A program made the position numbers and the translations under genes. From the NCBI GenBank assembly GCA_031269415.1, contig JAISZF010000091.1:1-13219 (forward strand): 13,219 nt of DNA, read 5' to 3'. The notes under the pieces were generated by a model. It saw only the letters and a list, made by a program, of their open reading frames with translations. It made no database searches and was not told where the DNA came from. The stretch comes from Clostridiales bacterium. Lineage in GTDB: Bacteria > Bacillota > Clostridia > Lachnospirales > WQUN01. Below, piece after piece: positions 6,902 through 13,219 of the stretch (position 1 is the first letter of the stretch; every line of letters starts with the position of its first letter).

Positions 6902-7891
6902 ATGCGCCAATATATTCTAAGGCGTTTGTTAATCAGCGTGCTGGTGCTTTTTCTTGTATCCCTTATCGTATACTGCATTATGCGTCTGCTGCCCACCAGT
7001 TACATAGAGGCGATAGCCCGCCAAAGGGCGGAAACGCCGGGTTCAAGACGTACATATCAGGAATGGCTGGATCAGCTTAAAGCGGTTTACGGCATGCAAG
7101 ACAATATATTATTCGGATTTTTCAAGTGGCTCGGCAACGCTGTTACAGGCAATTTCGGCGACTCGTGGCTGTTCGGGATACCCGTTACGCAGAAATTCAC
7201 CGAGGTTATCGCGGACTCCGTGTGGTTCATCGGAATAGCGACGGCCTTTGAATGGCTGATCGGAATCCCGATGGGAATGCTCGCCGCTCATAAGCAGTAC
7301 TCAAAAACAGACTACGCGGTGACGGTATTCGCGCTTGTAGGCATATCGCTGCCCTCTTTCTTCTTCGCCACGCTTCTCAAGCTCGTCTTTGCGGTAAACC
7401 TGGGATGGTTCGACCCATACGGCAAGGTCGGGCGGTATTACCTGTCGCTGCCTCCGTTAGAGCAGACGCTGGACGTCGCCAAACATTATGTCCTGCCGGT
7501 CATCACACTCGTAATCGTCAGCATCGGTTCTATTATGCGTTATACCCGCACCAATATGCTTGAGGTGCTGAACGCGGATTATATACGCACGGCGCGCGCG
7601 AAGGGTCTGCCAGAGAGCCTGGTGGTCACGCGCCACGCCTTCCGTAACACGCTCATACCGGTGGTGACAATGATCGGCGGCTTGCTTCCCTCGCTGTTTT
7701 CAGGGGCGTTGATTACCGAACAGCTCTTCCAGATACCCGGAATCGGGTATACCTTTTATCAGTCCGTCGTTGTGGGTGATATACCCTTCTGTATGTTCTT
7801 CCTGGTGTTTGTGGCCGCTATGACATTGATTGGGACGCTCCTGGCCGACATTCTCTACGCCGTTGTGGATCCGCGCGTGCGGATCGGATAA
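6902..7891 (+). CDS. Dipeptide/oligopeptide ABC transporter permease, DppB/OppB family
   Basis: This is one of the two integral membrane subunits forming the importer channel. At 329 aa it has the family length. TM1 spans about residues 8-29 (ISVLVLFLVSLIVYCIMRLL). The N-terminal DppB pattern (LLPTSYIEAI, then GNFGDSW) is present, and several further membrane segments follow. The EAA loop that contacts an ATPase reads YIRTARAKGLPESL followed by HAFRNTLIPV (about 227-254). The C-terminus has QIPGIGYTFYQSVVVGD and ends DPRVRIG, as usual. GGGGTG precedes the ATG at good spacing. It is the second gene of the operon, 87 nt after the binding protein and 12 nt before its partner permease. Confidence 0.95.
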   Translation: MRQYILRRLLISVLVLFLVSLIVYCIMRLLPTSYIEAIARQRAETPGSRRTYQEWLDQLKAVYGMQDNILFGFFKWLGNAVTGNFGDSWLFGIPVTQKFTEVIADSVWFIGIATAFEWLIGIPMGMLAAHKQYSKTDYAVTVFALVGISLPSFFFATLLKLVFAVNLGWFDPYGKVGRYYLSLPPLEQTLDVAKHYVLPVITLVIVSIGSIMRYTRTNMLEVLNADYIRTARAKGLPESLVVTRHAFRNTLIPVVTMIGGLLPSLFSGALITEQLFQIPGIGYTFYQSVVVGDIPFCMFFLVFVAAMTLIGTLLADILYAVVDPRVRIG

Positions 7892-7903
7892 GGGGGCGCG
7901 AAT

Positions 7904-9580
7904 ATGGAAGAGAATGAGAAGCGTGTAAACTATTCGCTTGACGACGACAGACGCGTAAAGACCCTTTCACCCACCGCGCTTGTACTCCGGCGCTTTACCA
8001 GAAACCGCCTAGCCGTAACGGGAGCGATCATAATCGCATTTATGTTCCTCTTCACATTTATCGGAGGGCTCCTGTCGCCCTATAATGAAGCGCAGTTATT
8101 CATGAAGGAACAGATGAACGTAAGAGACTGGGCTTTTGCCACCCGCTCCGACATACTCTCCGTAATACCGAACGAAGGCGTGAGTCTTCCCTCTACAATC
8201 CAAGCCGCGGTTTCATCCGCTGTACGCGGCGGGCAAATCTCGTTCAGCACGGGCGGGGAAAATTTTTTTATTGAGCCTGAACACGGCGCGTGGCTGATTC
8301 ACAACTCCAAAGAGTTGGGACGCGGACGGCTGATTGGGGAACGCGTGCTTTGGGGCGAAGACGTTGACAATTCCATACAGCAGGCGTTAAGCGAAGCGGC
8401 GGCAACGGGCGCGGAATCGGTTTCCGTCAGCGGCAAAACCTATTTATTCTCCTATCTGAATCGGGAGATCGCGGTTTCGGAAACGGAACTGGCGGGTATC
8501 GCCACTACTCTGGTCGTGTCTCCGCTCCGTCAAGGGTTCGCGCCGGATTTCATTCTGATCCGCGCCGTTGAGGAGGCCCGTGTTTTCGGTTCGGAAGAAG
8601 CGGAAGGCTGCCTCATTACGGAACCGGCGGAAAACACGCTCGTGATATCCGAAAATGGCGAGGCCGTCGCGCTGATGTCGGAATATTCGATCATGCCGCG
8701 CACGACCGGCGAAATTATTCCTCTGGAGATCTCGCTGGCTGTTATCGGCGCGATAAACGCGGGGGATATGGAATTCACGACGGGCGGCGCGGAATATAGA
8801 ATGGAGCTGCTGAACGGCGCGTATTCCATTAAAACCGAACAGTTGACCAGCGTGGTCAGTCTGTTCGAGTACCCCTCGGAAAGACATTGGCTAGGCACGG
8901 ACGGGCACGGCATGGACGTTGTGACGCGCCTTATGTACGGCGGCCGCGTATCCTTGATGGTGGGCTTTATCGTAATAGGCATCGGCGCGGTCATCGGGGT
9001 TGTTCTTGGCGGGCTGGCCGGCTACTTCGGCAAGTGGGCGGACATGATCATAATGCGTCTGGTGGATGTATTTAACTGCATACCCACGATACCGCTGTAC
9101 CTGATAATAGGCGCGGTCATGGAAAGCAACCAGGTAGACGCGAGGATCCGCATCTATTATCTGATGCTTCTGATGGGCGTAATGAACTGGCCTTACATCG
9201 CGCGCGTTGTGCGCGGGCAGATACTCATGCTGCGTGAGCAGGAATTCATGATGGCCTGCGAGGCGCTGGGCATTCGTTCCTCCCGCCGCATCTTCAGGCA
9301 TCTGGTGCCTAACGTCATACCCCAGTTGATTGTTATAATGACAATGGGGCTGGGCGATGTAATACTGGCAGAAAGCGTTCTGTCGTTCCTTGGCATGGGC
9401 GTTAAATTTCCTTTGGCCTCATGGGGCAATATCCTGAACGCCGTCAACGATATGCACATCATGAGTACATATCTGAGCGTGTGGATACCCGCGGGTTTTT
9501 TGATCCTCATGACTGTTCTGGGTTTCAACTTTATCGGCGACGGCCTGCGGGACGCCTTCGATCCGAAAACAAAGAGGTGA
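7904..9580 (+). CDS. Dipeptide/oligopeptide ABC transporter permease, DppC/OppC family, with large extracytoplasmic insert
   Basis: This is the second channel subunit. It has a cytoplasmic N-terminus, TM1 at about residues 37-57 (the OppC N-terminal domain), and then an unusual stretch of about 260 residues. The normal family sequence resumes at HWLGTDGHGMDVVTRLMYGG (328-347), followed by the membrane core and the EAA loop ACEALGIRSSRRIFRHLVPN (451-470). It ends GDGLRDAFDPKTKR, a standard DppC ending. Family members are usually about 280-350 aa; this one is 558. The insert lies between TM1 and TM2, so it should be outside the membrane, facing the binding protein. I read four divergent repeats in it (see the repeat entry). 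AGGGGGCG precedes the ATG; the gap from the previous stop is 12 nt. Confidence 0.93.
   Translation: MEENEKRVNYSLDDDRRVKTLSPTALVLRRFTRNRLAVTGAIIIAFMFLFTFIGGLLSPYNEAQLFMKEQMNVRDWAFATRSDILSVIPNEGVSLPSTIQAAVSSAVRGGQISFSTGGENFFIEPEHGAWLIHNSKELGRGRLIGERVLWGEDVDNSIQQALSEAAATGAESVSVSGKTYLFSYLNREIAVSETELAGIATTLVVSPLRQGFAPDFILIRAVEEARVFGSEEAEGCLITEPAENTLVISENGEAVALMSEYSIMPRTTGEIIPLEISLAVIGAINAGDMEFTTGGAEYRMELLNGAYSIKTEQLTSVVSLFEYPSERHWLGTDGHGMDVVTRLMYGGRVSLMVGFIVIGIGAVIGVVLGGLAGYFGKWADMIIMRLVDVFNCIPTIPLYLIIGAVMESNQVDARIRIYYLMLLMGVMNWPYIARVVRGQILMLREQEFMMACEALGIRSSRRIFRHLVPNVIPQLIVIMTMGLGDVILAESVLSFLGMGVKFPLASWGNILNAVNDMHIMSTYLSVWIPAGFLILMTVLGFNFIGDGLRDAFDPKTKR
8186..8845 (+). repeat. Four divergent ~45-residue protein repeats inside the DppC-like permease
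   Basis: By eye the insert splits into four units, at residues 95-138, 154-196, 214-262 and 272-314. Each starts with a helix of the form I-x-x-A-V/L-x-x-A, then a Gly or Gly-like turn, then two or three short strands. Compare STIQAAVSSAVRGGQISFST, NSIQQALSEAAATGAESVSV, ILIRAVEEARVFGSEEAEGC and EISLAVIGAINAGDMEFTTG. Units 1 and 4 match best (STGG/TTGG, then HGAWLI/NGAYSI, then a closing E-L). Unit 3 is the weakest. This is a visual alignment, not a computed one. Confidence 0.5.
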
Positions 9581-9587
9581 TCCGCTG

Positions 9588-10721
9588 ATGAGCAATTATA
9601 TAACGGCGCGGGACGCCCGGCGGATTATCCGGGAGAACAAGCGCGCCATAGACGATATTGAAAAGAGATTAAAAACACTGCCCGCCTCCGCGCGCAAATC
9701 CGTAATGAGGGACGCGGATAATATTGTTGAGTTCGATAACCTGCGAACACACTTCTTTACGGACAGCGGCGTTGTGAAAGCCGTGGACGGGGTGAGCTTC
9801 GACGTGCCGCGAGGCAGCACCGTGGGCGTCGTGGGCGAGTCGGGCTGCGGCAAGAGCGTTATGAGCCTATCGCTTATGCGTCTTCTTCAGCGCCCGCAGG
9901 GCCAGATAACCGACGGCGAGATTCGTCTCAACGCGCCGGACGGGGCGATCAACATAGCAAACACCCTGCCCGAGAAGATGGGCGATATTAGGGGCGCTTT
10001 GCTGGCTATGATATTTCAGGAGCCGATGACGAGTCTCAACCCAGTGACAAGGATCGGTCAGCAACTGGACGAGGTTCTCGATCTCCACAAGGTCAAACTG
10101 AAAGAACGCGGCATTCTGAGCGACGACAGTAAAGCCGTTATAAAGAAACGCACTATTGAATCGCTGGAGATGGTGGGCATATCCAACGCCGAGGGCGTAT
10201 ACGGCATGTATCCGCACGAATTATCCGGCGGAATGCGCCAGCGCGCCATGATCGCGATGGCCATGTCCTGCGAGCCGCTGTTAATGATCGCCGACGAGCC
10301 GACAACCGCGCTGGATGTCACAATTCAGGCGCAGATACTGGATTTGCTGCGCGGCCTGAAAGACAGGATTAATGCGGGCATAATGCTTATTACACATGAT
10401 CTGGGCGTAGTCGCCGAGATGGCGGACACCGTGGTCGTCATGTACGCGGGGCGAGTGGTCGAGCGCGGCACGGCGACGGATATCTACAAATCCCCCGCGC
10501 ATCCGTACACTGTGGGGCTGATGAAGTCCAAACCTATACCCGGCCGTAAGGTCCGCCGCCTCTATTCAATACCCGGGCGTGTGCCCAACCCCGTGGAAAT
10601 GCCCGACTACTGCTATTTCCGCGACCGCTGCGAGTATGCCCGCGGCGAATGCGACGAATACCCGCCGGAGCGCGACGTAAGCGCCACCCATAAGGTTTCA
10701 TGCTGGAGGGACGGCATATGA
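9588..10721 (+). CDS. Peptide ABC transporter ATP-binding protein, DppD/OppD family
   Basis: This is one of two ATPases powering import. Motifs are complete: Walker A GESGCGKS (83-90), Q-loop FQEP (143-146), signature LSGGMRQR (212-219), Walker B LLMIADEP (231-238) and H-loop ITHD (268-271). The oligopeptide C-terminal domain follows, with four cysteines (C342, C348, C355, C372) spaced C-x5-C-x6-C-x16-C. Similar Dpp ATPases have been reported to hold an iron-sulfur cluster there; that is inferred for this protein. The first ~45 residues are a charged, helical extension (IIRENKRAIDDIEKRLKTLP) before the ABC domain begins at IVEFDNL, which is uncommon. The Shine-Dalgarno AGAGGTGA lies across the end of the previous gene. 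The 377-aa length is slightly above typical because of the extension. Confidence 0.95.
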   Translation: MSNYITARDARRIIRENKRAIDDIEKRLKTLPASARKSVMRDADNIVEFDNLRTHFFTDSGVVKAVDGVSFDVPRGSTVGVVGESGCGKSVMSLSLMRLLQRPQGQITDGEIRLNAPDGAINIANTLPEKMGDIRGALLAMIFQEPMTSLNPVTRIGQQLDEVLDLHKVKLKERGILSDDSKAVIKKRTIESLEMVGISNAEGVYGMYPHELSGGMRQRAMIAMAMSCEPLLMIADEPTTALDVTIQAQILDLLRGLKDRINAGIMLITHDLGVVAEMADTVVVMYAGRVVERGTATDIYKSPAHPYTVGLMKSKPIPGRKVRRLYSIPGRVPNPVEMPDYCYFRDRCEYARGECDEYPPERDVSATHKVSCWRDGI

Positions 10722-11719
10722 GCGAATTATCCCAAGACAGGCTCGATCAGGAATCGCGTGATATTACCCTCGACGTGCGCGATCTGAAAGTACATTACCC
10801 CATCACCTCCGGACTGACGCGCAGAGTAACCGGCCATGTGCGCGCGGTTGACGGCGTTTCGTTCTCCATAGGGCGAGGCAATACAATGGCTCTGGTCGGC
10901 GAATCGGGCTGCGGAAAGTCCACGACAGGCCGCGCGGTCCTCCGGCTGACCCCTAAAACGAGCGGCGAGGTTATATTCAACGGCACGGAGATATATTCAC
11001 TTGATAAAAGGGAACTGCGCCGTATGAGGCCCAAGGCGCAGATTATCTTTCAGGATCCCTATTCCAGCCTGTCCCCTCGCCTGCCGATAAGCGAGATCAT
11101 CGGCGAGGCGGTACGCGAACATAATATCGTTCCCCCGGAGGAATACGAGGACTATCTGGATCAGGTGATGGAGTCCTGCGGTTTGCGCAGTTTCTACAAG
11201 CGCCGCTATCCGCACGAATTCTCCGGCGGTCAGCGGCAGCGGGTGTGCATCGCCCGCGCCGTCGCTGTAAAACCGGATTTCATCGTTTGCGACGAACCCG
11301 TTTCGGCGCTGGATGTTTCCATACAGGCCCAGATTATCAACCTGTTGATGGATCTGCGCGACGAACGGCGGCTGACATATCTGTTTATATCGCACGATCT
11401 GTCCGTAGTCGAGCATATATCGGACGCGGTGGCGGTTATGTATCTGGGCGATATAGTGGAATACGCGCCGACGGACGCAATATTCGCGCGTCCGATACAT
11501 CCCTATACGGAGGCGTTATTCTCTGCGATTCCGCTGCCGGATCCCGAAGTCAAGACCAACCGGATAATCCTGACCGGTTCATTGCCTTCGCCGGCGAATC
11601 CGCCGTCCGGCTGCAAATTTCATACGCGCTGTCCGAGAGCGGAGAAAGAATGCTCGGAGATTACACCGAAAACCAAAGAAGCCGAGGCCGGGCATTTCGT
11701 GTCCTGCCTGCTGGCGTAA
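10718..11719 (+). CDS. Peptide ABC transporter ATP-binding protein, DppF/OppF family
   Basis: This is the second ATPase, pairing with the DppD-like subunit to form one asymmetric ATPase dimer. Motifs: Walker A GESGCGKST (61-69), Q-loop FQDP (111-114) followed by YSSLSPRL where most relatives have SLNPR, signature FSGGQRQR (168-175), Walker B FIVCDEP (188-194) and H-loop ISHD (224-227). The C-terminal domain has C299, C305, C312 and C330, the same type of Cys set as its partner. I chose the ATG at 10718: it overlaps the previous stop as ATGA, and GGAGGG sits seven bases upstream. An ATG at 10700 in the same frame would add six residues but lacks a site. The resulting 333 aa fits the family. 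Confidence 0.95.
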   Translation: MSELSQDRLDQESRDITLDVRDLKVHYPITSGLTRRVTGHVRAVDGVSFSIGRGNTMALVGESGCGKSTTGRAVLRLTPKTSGEVIFNGTEIYSLDKRELRRMRPKAQIIFQDPYSSLSPRLPISEIIGEAVREHNIVPPEEYEDYLDQVMESCGLRSFYKRRYPHEFSGGQRQRVCIARAVAVKPDFIVCDEPVSALDVSIQAQIINLLMDLRDERRLTYLFISHDLSVVEHISDAVAVMYLGDIVEYAPTDAIFARPIHPYTEALFSAIPLPDPEVKTNRIILTGSLPSPANPPSGCKFHTRCPRAEKECSEITPKTKEAEAGHFVSCLLA

Positions 11720-11736
11720 ACGCCGACCGCAATATA

Positions 11737-11802
11737 AGGCGGCGGGCCGCGGCCCTCGACAGGGTTCGCGGCCAGCCGCCTGTTGTATTATGTAATTTTT
11801 TT
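11737..11802 (+). terminator. Probable terminator of the transporter operon
   Basis: A long GC-rich hairpin spans 11737-11781: outer stem AGGCGGC/GCCGCCT, then after one mismatch an inner GGCCGCG/CGCGGCC stem, closing around a CGACA-type loop. A run of seven T (11796-11802) follows only 14 bases later, so the spacing is not canonical. It probably stops or pauses transcription before the separate promoter of the next gene, whose -35 overlaps the end of the T-run. Confidence 0.5.
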
Positions 11803-11829
11803 GCATTCCCACGTTTCGCGTGGTATAAT
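11801..11829 (+). promoter_or_regulatory. Promoter of the glycosyl-hydrolase-like gene (extended -10)
   Basis: TTGCAT (11801-11806) and TATAAT (11824-11829) are 17 bases apart, with TGG directly before the -10 (extended -10). An inverted repeat, CCACG (11809-11813) / CGTGG (11819-11823), fills the spacer and could be an operator for a repressor. The expected start site is near 11836, giving a leader of about 48 nt. Confidence 0.75.
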
Positions 11830-11883
11830 TGTGCGCATACGAAAAATGCTACTACAGAAGAAAAATTTATCAGGGAGGATGAA

Positions 11884-13128
11884 ATGTCACGGATGAAAAG
11901 GATAATCGCGACGGCGCTTGCGCTGACATGTTTCAGCGCGGTAAACGTTCACGCCGAGGAAAGCGCGGGTAAATTTCGCGGCGTATGGATCGCGACAGTG
12001 GCTAACACAAACTGGCCTGATAAAGGCGCTTCCGCGGAATCGCAGAAGGCCGCGTTCGTCAAGCTTATGGAAGAGGCCGCGTCTATGCGCCTGAACGCGG
12101 TTGTGGTGCAGATAAGGCCGACCGCCGACGCGTTCTACAAGTCGGAATTAAACCCATGGTCGGAGTACATCGCGGGAACGCAGGGAAAAGACCCCGGTTA
12201 CGATCCCCTGGCGTTTATGGTGGAAGAAGCCCATAAACGGGGCTTGGAATTTCACGCCTGGTTCAACCCGTTCCGCGTCAGCATGAACAACGCGGAAAAG
12301 ACATGGGCAAGCAACAGCGTCGTCGTACAGCACCCCGACCGGGTCGTTACCTATGGCGGCCAGAAATGGCTGGATCCGGGTCTGCCGACGGTGAGGAAAT
12401 ATGTCGTCGACAGCATTATAGAGGTTGTGAGGAATTACAACATCGACGCGGTTCATTTTGACGACTACTTTTATCCCTACCCCACAGGCGGCAAAAATTT
12501 TCCCGACGACTGGTCGTACGGGGAGTACGGCAATGGGATGAGCAGGGATGATTGGCGCAGGTCAAACATAGACGAGTTTATTAAAACGGTAAATATGGCC
12601 GTTAAGGCTGAGAAGAATTACGTAAAATTCGGAGTCAGCCCGTTAGGCGTATGGCGAAGCAAAACCGTCGATCCCGATGGCTCTGACAGCACCGCCGCCG
12701 GTTCCTATGATACCCTCTACGCGGACACGCGGCTTTGGGTGAAGGAAAACTGGGTTGATTATATCGCGCCTCAATTGTACTGGGAATTGGGCTATCGCAC
12801 CGCGCCATATGAAAGTCTGCTCAAATTCTGGGTGAATATGGTTAAGGGAAGCCCTAACGTCCATCTCTATATCGGCGAGGCGGCATACCGGATCGGTAAC
12901 GCCGGCGCTTGGAGAGATTCCTCGCAACTACCGCGTCATTTAGAGTTAAGCGCCGATTATCCCGAGGTAAAAGGGCATATCTTTTACAATATTGATTCGC
13001 TGATAGATAATCCCTTGTCTATTCGTGATAAACTGACCGAGAGTTTTTATACCGCCGACGCGGGAGTACCGGCCATGCCGTGGCTTGGAGACCGGCCCTC
13101 CGCGTACGCGGCCAATACGGCGGACTGA
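11884..13128 (+). CDS. Exported glycosyl-hydrolase-like protein, GHL10 / DUF187 (YngK/DigH type)
   Basis: This secreted TIM-barrel protein is of the GHL10 family, whose E. coli member DigH acts on peptidoglycan glycan strands lacking stem peptides. Residues 1-24 look like a signal peptide (MSRMKRIIATALALTCFSAV, then a VHA cleavage site). Family hallmarks in order: FRGVWIATVANTNWP (31-45), LNAVVVQIRPTADAFY (70-85), FHAWFNPFRV (123-132), AVHFDDYFYPYP (199-210, with likely catalytic acids), VKFGVSPLGVW (247-257) and DYIAPQLYWELG (292-303). At 414 aa it is essentially just the barrel, with no wall-binding or repeat module. AGGGAGG lies five bases before the ATG at 11884; an ATG three codons later is a weaker option. 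It has its own promoter. The exact substrate is not shown by sequence. Confidence 0.93.
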   Translation: MSRMKRIIATALALTCFSAVNVHAEESAGKFRGVWIATVANTNWPDKGASAESQKAAFVKLMEEAASMRLNAVVVQIRPTADAFYKSELNPWSEYIAGTQGKDPGYDPLAFMVEEAHKRGLEFHAWFNPFRVSMNNAEKTWASNSVVVQHPDRVVTYGGQKWLDPGLPTVRKYVVDSIIEVVRNYNIDAVHFDDYFYPYPTGGKNFPDDWSYGEYGNGMSRDDWRRSNIDEFIKTVNMAVKAEKNYVKFGVSPLGVWRSKTVDPDGSDSTAAGSYDTLYADTRLWVKENWVDYIAPQLYWELGYRTAPYESLLKFWVNMVKGSPNVHLYIGEAAYRIGNAGAWRDSSQLPRHLELSADYPEVKGHIFYNIDSLIDNPLSIRDKLTESFYTADAGVPAMPWLGDRPSAYAANTAD

Positions 13129-13177
13129 AAGCGGCGCAAAATATCTCCCTATTGGGGATTCGAATACAGGAGATTAT

Positions 13178-13219
13178 ATGAAACATAAAAAAATCCTGAA
13201 TAAAGTGTGGAACGCTTTA
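13178..13219 (+). CDS. Start of a gene cut by the window end
   Basis: An ATG at 13178-13180 with AGGAG five bases upstream opens a frame of 14 codons (MKHKKILNKVWNAL) to the window edge. The Lys-rich beginning followed by hydrophobic residues could be a signal peptide or a membrane anchor. The 49-nt gap after the glycosyl-hydrolase-like gene contains no clear terminator or promoter, so the two are probably cotranscribed. Function cannot be told. Confidence 0.65.
   Translation, partial: MKHKKILNKVWNAL

Noticed and set aside
8444..8994. Long minus-strand open frames opposite the DppC-like insert
   Set aside because: They are antisense to a clear gene, rich in Arg and Ser in a way typical of shadows in GC-rich DNA, and lack start signals.
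10700..10717. Upstream ATG for the DppF-like ATPase
   Set aside because: No Shine-Dalgarno before it; GGAGGG lies between it and the ATG at 10718, which also forms the ATGA overlap.
11245..11883. Long plus-strand open frame running into the glycosyl-hydrolase-like gene, suggesting a 627-aa protein
   Set aside because: It runs out of frame through the DppF-like ATPase, then through the operon hairpin and the promoter. The signal peptide, Shine-Dalgarno and family start all place the true start at 11884.
1..13219. CRISPR array, tRNA, rRNA or insertion sequence
   Set aside because: No direct-repeat and spacer pattern, cloverleaf, ribosomal motif or transposase with terminal repeats was recognised on reading both strands.

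Overview
The window looks like a chromosomal segment of an uncultured Firmicute, probably class Clostridia. The reasons are strong AGGAGG-type ribosome binding sites, consensus sigma-A promoters with extended -10 boxes, a short lipoprotein signal, oversized family-5 peptide transporter parts, and coding DNA that is moderately GC-rich. No 16S or other marker is present, so the assignment is inference. The first ~230 bases are visibly more AT-rich than the rest.

Left part (minus strand, read right to left from about 4170): an extended -10 promoter drives pepT (peptidase T), then tyrS (tyrosyl-tRNA synthetase) after 13 nt. After another 13 nt comes a winged-helix protein resembling AbiEi-type antitoxin/regulators, and then a broken AbiEii-like nucleotidyltransferase. 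The broken gene keeps its Shine-Dalgarno, its ATG and 15 codons, then goes out of frame. The rest of the family's C-terminal half is still readable in another frame, but the catalytic core is missing. At the far left edge there may be the last codons of a plus-strand gene.

Middle part (plus strand, 4210-11800): a consensus promoter divergent from pepT starts a complete five-gene oligopeptide/dipeptide-type ABC importer. The order is lipoprotein binding protein (833 aa), 12-bp hairpin, DppB-like permease, DppC-like permease (558 aa), and two ATPases (DppD-like and DppF-like) joined by an ATGA overlap. Two proteins are much larger than family norms. The binding protein has about 185 extra residues, and the DppC-like permease has about 260 extra extracytoplasmic residues that appear to hold four divergent repeats. 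The leader before the binding protein is also unusual: the good Shine-Dalgarno lies 36 nt from the ATG, with a perfect 7-bp stem-loop between them.

Right part: a GC-rich hairpin and T-tract end the transporter operon. A separate, very good extended -10 promoter then drives an exported glycosyl-hydrolase-like protein of the GHL10 (DUF187/YngK/DigH) family, followed by the start of another gene cut by the window end.

Taken together the region suggests peptide nutrition: import of peptides by the Dpp/Opp system next to a cytosolic tripeptidase transcribed divergently from a shared promoter region, plus a cell-wall-glycan enzyme. I saw no CRISPR array, rRNA, tRNA or insertion sequence. The most original items are the repeat-bearing insert in the DppC-like permease, the stem-loop-bridged ribosome binding site, and the dissected remains of the nucleotidyltransferase.
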